Source of the DNA: Actinomadura spongiicola | Lineage (GTDB): Bacteria; Actinomycetota; Actinomycetes; Streptosporangiales; Streptosporangiaceae | Length of the DNA: 64,000 nucleotides | Assembly: GCF_003432485.1 (NCBI RefSeq) | Contig: NZ_QVNQ01000005.1 | Span: forward strand, 248,001-312,000 | Reading direction: 5' to 3' | Shown: piece by piece, positions 16,632 through 26,009 of the stretch | Numbering within the stretch: position 1 is the stretch's first letter | Layout of the letters: each line of letters begins with the position of its first letter | Translations under genes and position numbers: made by a program | The notes under the pieces: model-generated | The model's database searches: none | What the model was told of the DNA's origin: nothing | The model's input: the letters and a program-made list of their open reading frames with translations, nothing else

Positions 16632-16949
16632 TCAGCCGTCGGCGGCGAGCGACACGTAGACGTCGCCGTCCTCGACCTTGACCTTGTAGGTGGCGACCGG
16701 CTGCGTGGCCGGCGGGTTGGTGGGCTTGCCGGTGCGCAGGTCGAAGCAGGACCCGTGCAGCCAGCACTCGATGGTGCCGTCGTAAACCTCGCCCTCGGAG
16801 AGGGAGACCTCGGCGTGCGAGCAGATGTCGTTGACGGCGTACACCTCGTCGCCGCTGCGCGCGATCGCGACGGGCGTGTCGTCGACCTCGACGGCGAGCG
16901 CCCCGTCCGCGGGGACGTCGCCCAGGGCGCACACCTTCACGTACGCCAT
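16632..16949 (-). CDS. Rieske-type ferredoxin embedded in the suf operon
   Basis: 105 residues, one Rieske [2Fe-2S] domain with CSHAEV and CWLHGSCF giving the two Cys-x-His ligand pairs. It resembles ferredoxin subunits of non-heme oxygenases, but no oxygenase is near. Its place between sufD and sufC is common in actinobacteria, which suggests an electron-transfer role in cluster assembly; that role is inference. The ATG overlaps the sufD stop by one base. Confidence 0.9.
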   Translation of the reverse strand: MAYVKVCALGDVPADGALAVEVDDTPVAIARSGDEVYAVNDICSHAEVSLSEGEVYDGTIECWLHGSCFDLRTGKPTNPPATQPVATYKVKVEDGDVYVSLAADG

Positions 16950-18082
16950 CAGTCGGCCCCCCGGTCGAGCTCCGCCTCGATGGCCTCCCGCACCTTCTCC
17001 CGCACCTCGACGACCTCGATGCGTTCGACCAGCTGCCCGAGGAAGCCGCGCACGATCATGCGGCGTGCCTGGTCGAAGGTGATGCCGCGGGCCTGGAGGT
17101 AGAACAGGTGCTCGTCGTCGAGGCGGCCGGACGCCGAGGCGTGCCCGGCGCCGGCGACCTCGCCGGTGAGGATCTCCAGGTTCGGCACGGAGTCGACCCG
17201 CGTCCCGTCGGTCAGGACGAGATTGCGGTTCAGCTCGTAGGTGTCGGTGCCCTCCGCCTCCGCGCGGATGATCACGTCGCCGATCCAGACGGCGTGGGCG
17301 TCCTGGTCCTGCAGGGCGCCGCGGTAGTCGACGCGGCTGCGGCAGTTCGGCACGGCATGGTCGACGAGGAGGCGGTGCTCCAGGTGCTGGCCGCCGTCCA
17401 CGAAGTACACCCCGTACAGTTCGGCGTCGCCGCCGGGCCCCTCGTAGGAGACGGACGGAGAGATCCGGACGACGTCGCCGCCGAGCGTCACGTTGTGCGA
17501 CACGAACCGGGCGTCGCGGCCGAGGCGGGCGTGCTGGTGGGACACGTGGACGCCGTCGTCCGACCAGTCCGCCAGGCTGATCACCGAGAGGCGGGCGCCG
17601 TCGCCGACGACGAACTCGACGTTGTCGGCATAGGTGGCGGAGCCGCGGTGCGTCAGCACGACGGTGGCCTCGGCGAACGGCTCCACGATCACGGTGGTGT
17701 GGCCGTAGGCGGCGGCGGAGGCGTCCTCGCCGCGCAGCCGCAGCACGGTCGGCGCGGACGCGACCGCCTCCTTCGGGACGGTCACGACCGTGGCCTGGGT
17801 GAAGGAGTTCCACGCCTGCGCGCTGACCCGGTCGGACGGCACGTAGGCCCGTCCGAGCCGCGCGTCGTCGCGGCCGACCGTCTCGACGGTCACCTCCGGC
17901 GGCGCCTCGGCCTCCAGCAGGACCTTGCCGCCTTCCTCCGCGGTGCCGTTGTGCAGGCCGCGGAGGCGGCGCAGCGGCGTGAACCGCCACTCCTCTTCCC
18001 GGCCCGTCGGCACGTCGAAGTCGGCGACCTCGAACGACGCCTTGTCGTGCAGCGTCGAGAGAGGCTTGACGTCGAGCCCCAT
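16949..18082 (-). CDS. sufD: SufD scaffold protein
   Basis: 377 residues, right-handed beta-helix protein that pairs with SufB and SufC. The C-terminal signature (SASGRLDDEHLFYLQARG, then a helical tail) and the central HRLLVDHAVPNCRS are recognisable. SufD lacks the SufB cysteine that accepts sulfur. Translation is coupled to sufB by a TGATG overlap. Confidence 0.93.
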   Translation of the reverse strand: MGLDVKPLSTLHDKASFEVADFDVPTGREEEWRFTPLRRLRGLHNGTAEEGGKVLLEAEAPPEVTVETVGRDDARLGRAYVPSDRVSAQAWNSFTQATVVTVPKEAVASAPTVLRLRGEDASAAAYGHTTVIVEPFAEATVVLTHRGSATYADNVEFVVGDGARLSVISLADWSDDGVHVSHQHARLGRDARFVSHNVTLGGDVVRISPSVSYEGPGGDAELYGVYFVDGGQHLEHRLLVDHAVPNCRSRVDYRGALQDQDAHAVWIGDVIIRAEAEGTDTYELNRNLVLTDGTRVDSVPNLEILTGEVAGAGHASASGRLDDEHLFYLQARGITFDQARRMIVRGFLGQLVERIEVVEVREKVREAIEAELDRGAD

Positions 18083-19494
18083 CAGCCGACGGCTCCTTCC
18101 ATCTGCAGCTCGATGAGCCGGTTCAGCTCAAGGGCGTACTCCATCGGCAGCTCGCGGGCGATGGGCTCGACGAACCCGCGCACGATCATCGCCATCGCCT
18201 CGTCCTCGGTGAGGCCGCGGCTCATCAGGTAGAACAGTTGCTGCTCCGAGACCTTGGAGACGGTGGCCTCGTGGCCCATCTCCACGTCGTCCTCGCGGAC
18301 GTCGACGTACGGGTAGGTGTCGGACCGGCTGATCTGGTCGACGAGCAGCGCGTCGCACTTCACGGTCGACTTGCTGTGCTCGGCGCCCTCCTGGATCTGC
18401 ACCAGGCCCCGGTAGGACGTGCGACCCCCGCCGCGCGCCACCGACTTGGAGATGATGCTGGAGGAGGTGTTCGGCGCGGCGTGCACCATCTTGGCGCCCG
18501 CGTCCTGGTGCTGGTCCTCGCCCGCGAACGCGATCGACAGGGTCTCGCCCTTGGCGTGCTCGCCGAGCAGGTACACCGCCGGGTACTTCATGGTGACCTT
18601 GGAGCCGATGTTGCCGTCGACCCACTCCATGGTGGCGCCCTCGTAGGCGACGGCGCGCTTGGTCACCAGGTTGTAGACGTTGTTGGACCAGTTCTGGATG
18701 GTCGTGTACCGGACGCGGGCGTCCTTCTTCACGACGATCTCGACGACGGCGGAGTGCAGCGAGTCCGACTTGTAGATCGGAGCGGTACAACCCTCGACGT
18801 AGTGGACGTAGGAGCCCTCGTCGGCGATGATCAGCGTCCGCTCGAACTGCCCCATGTTCTCGGTGTTGATCCGGAAGTAGGCCTGGAGCGGGATCTCCAC
18901 GTGCACGCCCGGCGGGACGTAGATGAACGAGCCGCCCGACCACACGGCGGTGTTCAGCGCGGCGAACTTGTTGTCGCCGACGGGGATGACCGAGCCGAAG
19001 TACTCCTGGAAGATCTCCGGGTGCTCGCGCAGGCCGGTGTCGGTGTCGAGGAAGATGACGCCCTTCTCCTCAAGGTCCTCACGGATCTTGTGGTAGACGA
19101 CCTCAGACTCGTACTGGGCGGCGACGCCCGCGATGAGGCGCTGCTTCTCCGCCTCGGGGATGCCGAGCTTGTCGTAGGTGTTCTTGATGTCCTCGGGAAG
19201 CTCCTCCCAGGACGTCGCCTGCTGCTCGGTGGAGCGCACGAAGTACTTGATGTTGTCGAAATCGATGTCCGACAGGTCGGAACCCCAGGTGGGCATCGGC
19301 TTCTTGTCGAACAGCCGCAGCCCCTTGAGGCGCAGGGCGAGCATCCAGTCCGGCTCGCCCTTCTTGGCCGAGATGTCGCGGACGACGTCCTCGTTCAGGC
19401 CGCGCCGCGCCGACGCGCCGGCCTCGTCCGAGTCGGCCCAGCCGAACTTGTACCTGTCGAGCCCTTCCAGCTCGGGGTGGGCAGCCGTAGTCAT
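18082..19494 (-). CDS. sufB: SufB Fe-S scaffold protein
   Basis: 470 residues. The SufBCD subunit on which clusters are built. The N-terminal GEPDWMLALRLKGLRLF, the central FIYVPPGVHVEIPLQAYFRI, VEGCTAPIYKSDSLHSAVVE and the C-terminal EQQLFYLMSRGLTEDEA are classic SufB sequence. The ATG overlaps the sufR stop by four bases, so regulator and scaffold are translationally coupled. Confidence 0.96.
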   Translation of the reverse strand: MTTAAHPELEGLDRYKFGWADSDEAGASARRGLNEDVVRDISAKKGEPDWMLALRLKGLRLFDKKPMPTWGSDLSDIDFDNIKYFVRSTEQQATSWEELPEDIKNTYDKLGIPEAEKQRLIAGVAAQYESEVVYHKIREDLEEKGVIFLDTDTGLREHPEIFQEYFGSVIPVGDNKFAALNTAVWSGGSFIYVPPGVHVEIPLQAYFRINTENMGQFERTLIIADEGSYVHYVEGCTAPIYKSDSLHSAVVEIVVKKDARVRYTTIQNWSNNVYNLVTKRAVAYEGATMEWVDGNIGSKVTMKYPAVYLLGEHAKGETLSIAFAGEDQHQDAGAKMVHAAPNTSSSIISKSVARGGGRTSYRGLVQIQEGAEHSKSTVKCDALLVDQISRSDTYPYVDVREDDVEMGHEATVSKVSEQQLFYLMSRGLTEDEAMAMIVRGFVEPIARELPMEYALELNRLIELQMEGAVG

Positions 19495-20279
19495 AGAGAG
19501 GTGCCTCCGGACTCCTCGTCACCGTTCAGTGGTCGTTCCTCGTCGCCCGTCCCGCACAGGGAGCGGGGGCTGACGTGGGTGGTGCAGATGCCGTCGCCGT
19601 GGGCGATGGTCGCCAGTCGCTGGACGGGCGTGCCCAGCAGGCGGCTGAACGCCTCGGTCTCGGCCTCGCACAGCTGCGGGAACTCCGCGGCGACGTGCGC
19701 GACCGGGCAGTGGTGCTGGCACAGTTGCTCGCCGCCGCCCGGGCGTGGGGCCTGGGCCGCGGCTGCCGCGTAGCCGTCGCTCGACAGCGCCTCGGCGAGC
19801 GTGCGGACCCGCTGGTGGGGCGGGGCCTCCTGCACGACGGGCCGGTAGCGGCGCTCCAGGTCGGCGATCTGACGCCGGGCGAACTCGGCGACCGCGTGCT
19901 CGCCCACCGTCTCGGCGAGGAACCGCAGCGCGCTGGTCGCCAGGTCGTCGTAGGCGTGCACGAACGCGCTGCGCCCGGCGTCGGTGATCGCGAACCACTT
20001 GGCGGGACGTCCCCGGCCGCGCCGGGTCTGCGGCGTCCGCGCCTTGCGGACCTCGATCATGCCGTCGGCCAGCAGCGCGTCCAGGTGCCGGCGGATCGCG
20101 GCGGGCGTGAGACCGACGCGCTCCCCCAGCGTGGACGCCGTGACGGGCCCGTGTTCGAGGATGAGCCGGGCGACCCTCGCGCGGGTGTCGCGCTCGGTGT
20201 GCCCGGTCACGGACGGCAGGCCGAACGGCCGCGCGCCGGCGGCCGTCGTGCTCGTCCGATCCTGGTCCACGTTTTTCAC
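19491..20279 (-). CDS. sufR: SufR-type Fe-S-sensing transcriptional regulator
   Basis: 262 residues from GTG 20279. An N-terminal winged helix (RVARLILEHGPVTAS to MIEVRK) is followed by a C-terminal sensor with the SufR cysteine set (CQHHC, C in QLCEAE, C in GICTTH) that would bind an Fe-S cluster. When loaded, SufR represses suf; loss of the cluster relieves it. The start gives an N-terminus VKNV, which matches my memory of streptomycete homologues; GTG 20270 and GTG 20339 are alternatives. It heads the operon. Confidence 0.88.
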   Translation of the reverse strand: MKNVDQDRTSTTAAGARPFGLPSVTGHTERDTRARVARLILEHGPVTASTLGERVGLTPAAIRRHLDALLADGMIEVRKARTPQTRRGRGRPAKWFAITDAGRSAFVHAYDDLATSALRFLAETVGEHAVAEFARRQIADLERRYRPVVQEAPPHQRVRTLAEALSSDGYAAAAAQAPRPGGGEQLCQHHCPVAHVAAEFPQLCEAETEAFSRLLGTPVQRLATIAHGDGICTTHVSPRSLCGTGDEERPLNGDEESGGTSL

Positions 20280-20282
20280 AAC

Positions 20283-20311
20283 ATCAGTGTGCCGTAATTC
20301 CTTCCCGTCAA
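20283..20311 (-). promoter_or_regulatory. Candidate sufR-operon promoter
   Basis: On the minus strand TTGACG (20311-20306) and ACTGAT (20288-20283) are separated by 17 bases, close to the housekeeping sigma consensus. The predicted transcript would begin at or near GTG 20279, so the message would be almost leaderless. Confidence 0.55.
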
Positions 20312-20339
20312 ACAGCGGAATCGCGATGTCGTGCCTCAC

Positions 20340-20358
20340 GCAGGTAAGCCTTACCTAA
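20340..20358. promoter_or_regulatory. DtxR/IdeR-type iron box
   Basis: The 19-mer GCAGGTAAGCCTTACCTAA matches the DtxR/IdeR consensus TWAGGTWAGSCTWACCTWA at 17 positions, and the core AGGTAAG...CTTACCT is a perfect inverted repeat around one base. It overlaps the stop codon of the universal stress gene and lies about 29 bases upstream of the sufR -35. Predicted to be bound by an iron-loaded DtxR-family regulator encoded elsewhere. Confidence 0.75.
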
Positions 20359-21299
20359 TCCGCAACCTGATCCGCGTCTCGGTCCCGCGCGTCCGCGGCG
20401 CCCCGCGGGACGGCCCCGCGCGGCAGGAGCAGCACCGGGCACGGCGCCGCGCGGACGATCTTGCCGGAGCCCTCCCCGAGAAAGACCTTGCGCAGCGGCC
20501 CGTCGTGTCCGGACAGGCAGGCCAGGATCTCGCCCCGCAGCATATCGACCGTGCCGAGCGTCGTGGCGAGGCCGGTCCCGACGGCGGTCAGCCGCTCCAC
20601 GGGCGGGCCGCCGCCGAGCCGTCCGGCGGCGTCGCGGAGATCCTCGTCCGCCCGCGCCACCTGGCGGTCCAGGGCGCCGCCCTTCTCGGCGAACCTCGCG
20701 GCGAGCCCGGGCGGCCGTGTCACCAGCGTGAGCAGCCGCAGCGGCACTCCCAGCGCCCCGGCGAACTCGGCGGCCGCGGACAGCGGCCCGTCCACGTCGG
20801 GGCGGCGCCAGTAGGCGATGGTCATCCGCTCGAACCGGTCGGGCGCGGTGTCGGCGTACCCGCGCGGCGCGAGCAGGACCGGGACGGGCGAGCCGTGCAG
20901 GAGCTGGTCGGCGGTGCTGCCGATGGCGATGCGGCCGCGGTGCCCGCGCGGCGCCGAGCCGACGACGACGAGGTCGGCGCCGACGTCCCCGGCCACCTCG
21001 ATGAGCCCCCGCCCGCTGCCCCGGTTGGCGTGCACGCGCCGGGTCACGGCGGACTCCGGGACGCCCGTCTCGGCGAGCCGGTCGGCGGCCTCGTCGAGCG
21101 CCGCCCGCGACTCCGACCTGAGGTAGCCGACCCATTCGGCGTCGACCGAGCCGGGGCCGCGAGCGGGCCACGGCGGCGGATGGACGTTGGCGACCACCAG
21201 CGGCGCGCCCAGCGTCCGGACGACCAGGGCCGCCAGCGCGAGCGCGTCGACGCCGCGGTCGTCGGGCGTGTAGCCGACGAGCACCGTCATCTCGGTCAT
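20355..21299 (-). CDS. Universal stress protein, two Usp domains
   Basis: 314 residues with two Usp domains (about 1-145 and 155-295). The ATP-binding pattern G-x2-G-x8-G-S is seen in the first domain (GSAPRGHRGRIAIGS), and the second has the similar but shorter GEGSGKIV. Such tandem proteins are linked to hypoxia and dormancy in actinobacteria. ATG 21299 overlaps the stop of the permease gene by four bases, so it is the last cistron of the arginine deiminase operon. Confidence 0.88.
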   Translation of the reverse strand: MTEMTVLVGYTPDDRGVDALALAALVVRTLGAPLVVANVHPPPWPARGPGSVDAEWVGYLRSESRAALDEAADRLAETGVPESAVTRRVHANRGSGRGLIEVAGDVGADLVVVGSAPRGHRGRIAIGSTADQLLHGSPVPVLLAPRGYADTAPDRFERMTIAYWRRPDVDGPLSAAAEFAGALGVPLRLLTLVTRPPGLAARFAEKGGALDRQVARADEDLRDAAGRLGGGPPVERLTAVGTGLATTLGTVDMLRGEILACLSGHDGPLRKVFLGEGSGKIVRAAPCPVLLLPRGAVPRGAADARDRDADQVAD

Positions 21300-22756
21300 G
21301 CCGCCCCCTTTCCCGAAGGCTCGGTCGCCAGACGCGAGTGGCGGCGGCCGTACAGGAAATAGGCGGCCAGCCCGACCAGGCACCACAGCGCGAACACCGT
21401 CCAGGTCACGCCGCCGAGGCCGACCATGAGGTACAGGCAGAACGCGACGCCGGCCAGCGGCGTCACCGGGTAGAGCGGGGCGCGGAAGCCGCGCGGCAGG
21501 TCGGGTCTCGTCCGCCGCAGGACGATGACGCCGACGTTGACCAGCGCGAACGCGAACAGGGTGCCGATGCTGGTGGCGTCCACCAGCCGTCCGAGCGGGA
21601 TCACCGCGGCGAGCGTCCCGATGAACACCGCCACGATGATCGTGTTGGCGACGGGCACGCGGCGCCGGGGGCTCACCCGCTGGAACACGGGAGGGACGAG
21701 CCCGTCCCGCGACATCGCGAACAGGATGCGGGTCTGCCCGTACATGACGGTGAGGACGACGCTGGCGATGGCGATCACCGCGCCGAGCGAGAGGATCATC
21801 GAGGGCCAGGTCCGCCCGGTCGCCTCGTCCAGCACCTGCGCCAGCGACGCCTCGGTGCCGCTCAGCTCGAACCGCTCCCAGTGCATGGCGCCGACCGCGG
21901 CCAGCCCGACCAGCACGTACACGGCCGTCACGATCGCCAGTGACAGGACGATCGCCAGCGGCAGGTCGCGGCGCGGGTTCTTGGCCTCCTCACCGGCGGT
22001 GGACGCGGCGTCGAAGCCGATGTAGGAGAAGAACACCTTCGACCCCGCCGCGCTGATGCCCGCCCAGCCCATCGGCGCGAACGAGCTCAGGTTCCCGGAG
22101 TCGAACGCGGTGAACGCCACGGCGCAGAAGAACAACAGCACGCCGACCTTCAGGAACACCATGATCGTGTTCGCGGTTGCGCTCTCGGACGTGCCGCGCA
22201 GGAGCAGCAGCGTGGCGAACACCACGACGACCACGGCGGGGACGTTGACGACGCCTCCCTCGCCCGGCGGGCCGCTCAGCGCGGCGGGGATCGTGAATCC
22301 GGCCGCGTCGTCGAAGAACGCGCTGAGGTAGGCGCCCCAGCCGACCGCTACGGCCGACACCGACACCGCGTACTCCAGCAGCAGGCACCATCCGCACACC
22401 CACGCGACCAGTTCCCCGAGGGTGGCGTAGGAGTAGGAGTAGGACGAGCCCGAGACGGGGATCGTCCCGGCCAGCTCCGCGTACGACAGGGCGGAGAACA
22501 GCGCGGTGACGGCGGCGAGGACGAACGCCAGCACGACCGCGGGCCCGGCCAGCGGCACCGCCTCGCCGAGGACGACGAAGATGCCGGTGCCGAGGGTCGC
22601 GCCGACGCTGAACAGGGTGAGCTGCAGCAGGCTCATCGTCCGTTTCAGCTCGCCGCCCTCGCCCTGCCCGCCCTCGGCGACGATCCGGTCGACGGGCTTG
22701 GTCCGCAGCAGGCTCCGCGCGAACGACGCCGGGCCGGTCTCCGTGCCGGGGGTCAC
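21296..22756 (-). CDS. APC-superfamily amino acid permease (CAT-type)
   Basis: 486 residues, about twelve to fourteen transmembrane helices, inner membrane. The first helix carries the substrate-binding GATLGTGIF, and SYAELAGTIPVSGSSYSY and FSYIGFDAASTAGEEAKNP are typical of the cationic amino acid transporter branch. It follows arcC with a four-base GTGA overlap. Context suggests it takes up arginine or exchanges arginine for ornithine, filling the role of ArcD although it belongs to a different subfamily. Confidence 0.88.
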   Translation of the reverse strand: MTPGTETGPASFARSLLRTKPVDRIVAEGGQGEGGELKRTMSLLQLTLFSVGATLGTGIFVVLGEAVPLAGPAVVLAFVLAAVTALFSALSYAELAGTIPVSGSSYSYSYATLGELVAWVCGWCLLLEYAVSVSAVAVGWGAYLSAFFDDAAGFTIPAALSGPPGEGGVVNVPAVVVVVFATLLLLRGTSESATANTIMVFLKVGVLLFFCAVAFTAFDSGNLSSFAPMGWAGISAAGSKVFFSYIGFDAASTAGEEAKNPRRDLPLAIVLSLAIVTAVYVLVGLAAVGAMHWERFELSGTEASLAQVLDEATGRTWPSMILSLGAVIAIASVVLTVMYGQTRILFAMSRDGLVPPVFQRVSPRRRVPVANTIIVAVFIGTLAAVIPLGRLVDATSIGTLFAFALVNVGVIVLRRTRPDLPRGFRAPLYPVTPLAGVAFCLYLMVGLGGVTWTVFALWCLVGLAAYFLYGRRHSRLATEPSGKGAA

Positions 22757-23688
22757 AGCGTGCTCGCCAGCGGCCAGGTCGCGTTGGGGGTCACGATCGT
22801 TCCGGCGGTGCCTTCGAGGATCTCCACGCACTGGTCGAGCAGCCCGATCGCGGCCATGTCGCCGGTCCGTTCGACGAAGCTCGCCGCCGCTTCGACCTTG
22901 GGGCCCATCGACCCTGCGGGGAAACTCTCGGCCCGTAGCTCGTGCGGCGTGGTGTGGGTGATCTCCTCCTCGTTCGGGCCGCCGAAGTCGCGCATCACCC
23001 GGGGCACGTCGGTGAGGATCAGCAGCGCGTCCGCGTCCATGCTCTCGGCCAGCACGGACGCGGTGAGGTCCTTGTCGATCACCGCCTCGACGCCCTCCAA
23101 CCGTCCGACGTCGTTGCGGAACACCGGGACGCCCCCGCCGCCCGCGCAGACCACGACCGTTCCGAGCCGGACCAGTTCCCGGATCAACCGGGTCTCGATC
23201 ACCCGCTGGGGCCGCGGGGACGGCACGACGCGGCGCCAGCCGTCCCCGTCCTGCCGGACGGTCCAGCCGTACTCGGCGGCGAGCTTCTCGGCCTCCTCCC
23301 GGTCGTAGACCTGCCCGACGAACTTGGTCGGGTCCTCGAACGCCGGGTCCACCGCCGACACCAGCGTCTGGTTGATCATCGCCATGACCTGGCGGCCGGG
23401 CAGCGCGTTCTGCAACGCCTGGAGCATCCAGTAGCCGATCATGCCCTGGGTCTCGGCGCCGATGGTGTCGAGCGGGTACGGGCGGGTGAGGTTCGGGTCG
23501 TTGACGCTCTCCAGCGCCAGCACGCCGACCTGCGGACCGTTCCCGTGCGTGACGATCAGCTCGTGCCGTTCGGCGAGCGGCGCCAACGCCCGCACGGCCC
23601 GGTCGACGTTGTCGCGCTGCGACCGGGCGTCCGGGGTCTGGCCCCGTTTCACCAGCGCGTTCCCACCGAGCGCGACGACCACGCGCAT
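22753..23688 (-). CDS. arcC: Carbamate kinase
   Basis: 311 residues, amino-acid-kinase fold. Catalyses carbamoyl phosphate + ADP to ATP + NH3 + CO2, the energy-yielding last step of arginine deimination. VALGGNAL at the N-terminus, THGNGPQVG near residue 50, CAGGGGVPV and the C-terminal GSMGPKVEAA are family signatures. GGGAGGG lies about five bases before the ATG. Cytoplasmic. Confidence 0.95.
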   Translation of the reverse strand: MRVVVALGGNALVKRGQTPDARSQRDNVDRAVRALAPLAERHELIVTHGNGPQVGVLALESVNDPNLTRPYPLDTIGAETQGMIGYWMLQALQNALPGRQVMAMINQTLVSAVDPAFEDPTKFVGQVYDREEAEKLAAEYGWTVRQDGDGWRRVVPSPRPQRVIETRLIRELVRLGTVVVCAGGGGVPVFRNDVGRLEGVEAVIDKDLTASVLAESMDADALLILTDVPRVMRDFGGPNEEEITHTTPHELRAESFPAGSMGPKVEAAASFVERTGDMAAIGLLDQCVEILEGTAGTIVTPNATWPLASTL

Positions 23689-23732
23689 GGATCCCTCCCC
23701 CTTCCGGCCCGCACGCCGGCCCGTCCGGCCGT

Positions 23733-24728
23733 TCAGCCGAGCGTCGCGACCATGACCGCCTTGATGGTGTGCATCCTGTTCTCCGCCTCGTCGAACACGA
23801 TCGAGGCGGCGGACTCGAACACGTCCTCGGTGACCTCCAGGCCCTCCAGGCCGGTCCTGCGGTAGATCTCCTCCCCCACGGTGGTCTCCCTGTCGTGGAA
23901 CGCCGGGAGGCAGTGCATGAACCGCGCGTCCGGGTTGCCGGTCGCCCGCATGACGTCCGCGTTGACCTGGTACGGCGTGAGGAGCGCGATCCTCTCGTCC
24001 CACACGGCGGCGGGCTCCCCCATCGACACCCACACGTCGGTGACGACGAAGTCGGCGCCCGCCACGCCCGTCTCCACGTCCTCGGTGACGGTGAGGGTCG
24101 CGCCGGTCGTGGCGGCGACCGTGTGCGACGGCGCGAGGACCGTCTCCTCGTCCGGCCACAGGGCGCGCGGCGCGACGATACGGACGTCCATGCCGAGCAG
24201 GGCGCCGGCCGCCACGTAGGAGTGGCCCATGTTGTTCCGGGCGTCGCCCAGGTACGCGTACGTGACGTCCCGCAGGGACTTGGCGCTGTGCTCGCGCATG
24301 GTGAGCATGTCGGCGAGCATCTGCGTCGGATGCCACTCGTCGGTGAGGCCGTTCCACACCGGGACGTCCGCGTACTCGGCCAACTCCTCGACGAGGCGCT
24401 GGCTGGACCCCCGGTACTCGATGCCGTCGTACATGCGTCCGAGGACACGCGCGGTGTCCTTCATCGACTCCTTGTGGCCGATCTGGGAGCCGCCCGGGTC
24501 CAGGTACGTCACGTGCGCGCCCTGGTCGTGCGCGGCGACCTCGAACGCGCAGCGGGTCCGGGTCGAGGCCTTCTCGAAGATCAGCGCGATGTTCCGGCCC
24601 GTCAGCGCGGGTCGCTCCGCCCGGTCGCGCTTGGCGGCCTTCAACTCCGCCGCCAGATCGATCAGGAACCCGAACTCGTCGGGGGTGAAGTCCAGTTCCT
24701 TGAGGAAGCTGCGACCCCGAAGGGCCAT
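23733..24728 (-). CDS. arcB: Ornithine carbamoyltransferase, catabolic
   Basis: 331 residues from ATG 24728. In this operon it is expected to run from citrulline and phosphate to ornithine and carbamoyl phosphate. FEKASTRTRCAFE binds carbamoyl phosphate, HPTQMLAD and FMHCLPAFHD complete the active site. The start giving MALRGRSFLKELDF is preferred: GGAG lies about nine bases upstream and it matches the usual family N-terminus; ATG 24758 would add ten residues. Sequence alone does not fully separate catabolic from anabolic forms; context does. Confidence 0.93.
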   Translation of the reverse strand: MALRGRSFLKELDFTPDEFGFLIDLAAELKAAKRDRAERPALTGRNIALIFEKASTRTRCAFEVAAHDQGAHVTYLDPGGSQIGHKESMKDTARVLGRMYDGIEYRGSSQRLVEELAEYADVPVWNGLTDEWHPTQMLADMLTMREHSAKSLRDVTYAYLGDARNNMGHSYVAAGALLGMDVRIVAPRALWPDEETVLAPSHTVAATTGATLTVTEDVETGVAGADFVVTDVWVSMGEPAAVWDERIALLTPYQVNADVMRATGNPDARFMHCLPAFHDRETTVGEEIYRRTGLEGLEVTEDVFESAASIVFDEAENRMHTIKAVMVATLG

Positions 24729-24767
24729 GTACACGTCTCCGCCGTTCCGGTCTCCCATGGCGCGCGG

Positions 24768-26009
24768 TCAGGCGTCCCGCTCGATCGGGCAGGTCATGCA
24801 GCGCGGGCCGCCGCGTCCCCGGCCGAGTTCGCTGCCGCGGATCGTGATGACCTCGATCCCGTTCCGGCGCAGATGGTTGTTGCTCGTCGCGTTGCGTTCG
24901 TAGGCGACGACCACGCCGGGCGAGACCGCCAGGACGTTGGAGCCGTCGTCCCACTGCTCGCGCTCGTCGGCGAAGACGTCCTGCGTCGGGGTGAGGACCT
25001 TGACGTCGTCCATGCCGAGCGCCGCCGCGATCACCCGGTGCATCTCCTCCGGAGGATGGTCGGTGATCTTCAGTTCCTTCTCGGTGTCGCCCGGCTCGAC
25101 GGTGTGGGACGGCAGCATGCCCATCCCCGCGTACTTGGTGAACACTCCGTGATCCACCATCGTCAGGACCGTGTCCAGGTGCATGAAGGCCCGCTTGCTC
25201 GGCATCCGCAGCGCGACGATCCGGTCACAGGAATCGGCGGCGAACAACGACTGGGCGAGCATCTCGACGGCCTGAGGCTGCGTCCGCTCGCTCATCCCGA
25301 CCAGGACGGCGCGGTTCCCGAGGACCAGGACGTCACCGCCCTCCAGCGTCGCCGGGGCCATCTCCATGCCCCGGTTCCAGACGTGGAACCCGCCCGTCTC
25401 GGGCCGGTCGTAGCCGTCGGCGAACAGCGGATGCCACCGGTAGATCGCCTCCATGTTCACCGTCTCGCGCCGCCGGGCCTTCATGCGCATCGTGTTGATC
25501 GACACGCCGTCGTAGATCCAGCAGGACGTGTCGCGGGTGAACAGGTGGTTGGGCAGCGGCGGCAGCACGAACCCGTCGAGCGGGATGGAGTGGAAGGCGA
25601 TGGACGCGGGCTCCGGCATCCGCTCCAGCATCTCCCGCCTGGTGATGCCGCCGACGAGGAACGAGCTCAGCTCCGTCGCGTCCATGGCGTCGAAGCAGTT
25701 GCGGATCGCGTCCACCGCCAGCGGACCGAACCAGTGCGGATCGACGACGGCGTCGAGGATGTGCATCCTCGCCTCGGGGTTGTCGAGGGTCTCGCACAGC
25801 AGGTCGAGCAGCAGGTGCGTCCGGACGCCCTGCGCGCGCAGCACGTCCTCGAACTCCTCGTGCTCCTCCACCGCCCGTTTGACCCACAGCACGTCGTCGA
25901 ACAGCAGGCCCGCGGCATTGGACGGGGTGAGCCGCTTCAGCGACAGCTCCGGCCGGTGCAGCAGCACCCCGCGGAGCCGTCCGACCTCGGAGTCGACATG
26001 GAACGCCAT
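24768..26009 (-). CDS. arcA: Arginine deiminase
   Basis: 413 residues. Hydrolyses arginine to citrulline and ammonia. The guanidine-modifying-enzyme fold shows DSEVGRLRGVLLHRP at the N-terminus, NHLFTRDTS, FMHLDTVLTMVDH with the catalytic His, and Cys404 in PRCMTCP as the nucleophile. GAGGAGGTG lies five bases before the ATG, the strongest ribosome site in the cluster. It heads the operon and would set its expression. Confidence 0.96.
   Translation of the reverse strand: MAFHVDSEVGRLRGVLLHRPELSLKRLTPSNAAGLLFDDVLWVKRAVEEHEEFEDVLRAQGVRTHLLLDLLCETLDNPEARMHILDAVVDPHWFGPLAVDAIRNCFDAMDATELSSFLVGGITRREMLERMPEPASIAFHSIPLDGFVLPPLPNHLFTRDTSCWIYDGVSINTMRMKARRRETVNMEAIYRWHPLFADGYDRPETGGFHVWNRGMEMAPATLEGGDVLVLGNRAVLVGMSERTQPQAVEMLAQSLFAADSCDRIVALRMPSKRAFMHLDTVLTMVDHGVFTKYAGMGMLPSHTVEPGDTEKELKITDHPPEEMHRVIAAALGMDDVKVLTPTQDVFADEREQWDDGSNVLAVSPGVVVAYERNATSNNHLRRNGIEVITIRGSELGRGRGGPRCMTCPIERDA

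Noticed and set aside
22436..22460. GTAGGA microsatellite in the permease gene
   Set aside because: It encodes the SYSYSY segment that is a normal part of cationic amino acid transporters, so it reflects protein sequence and not repeat expansion.
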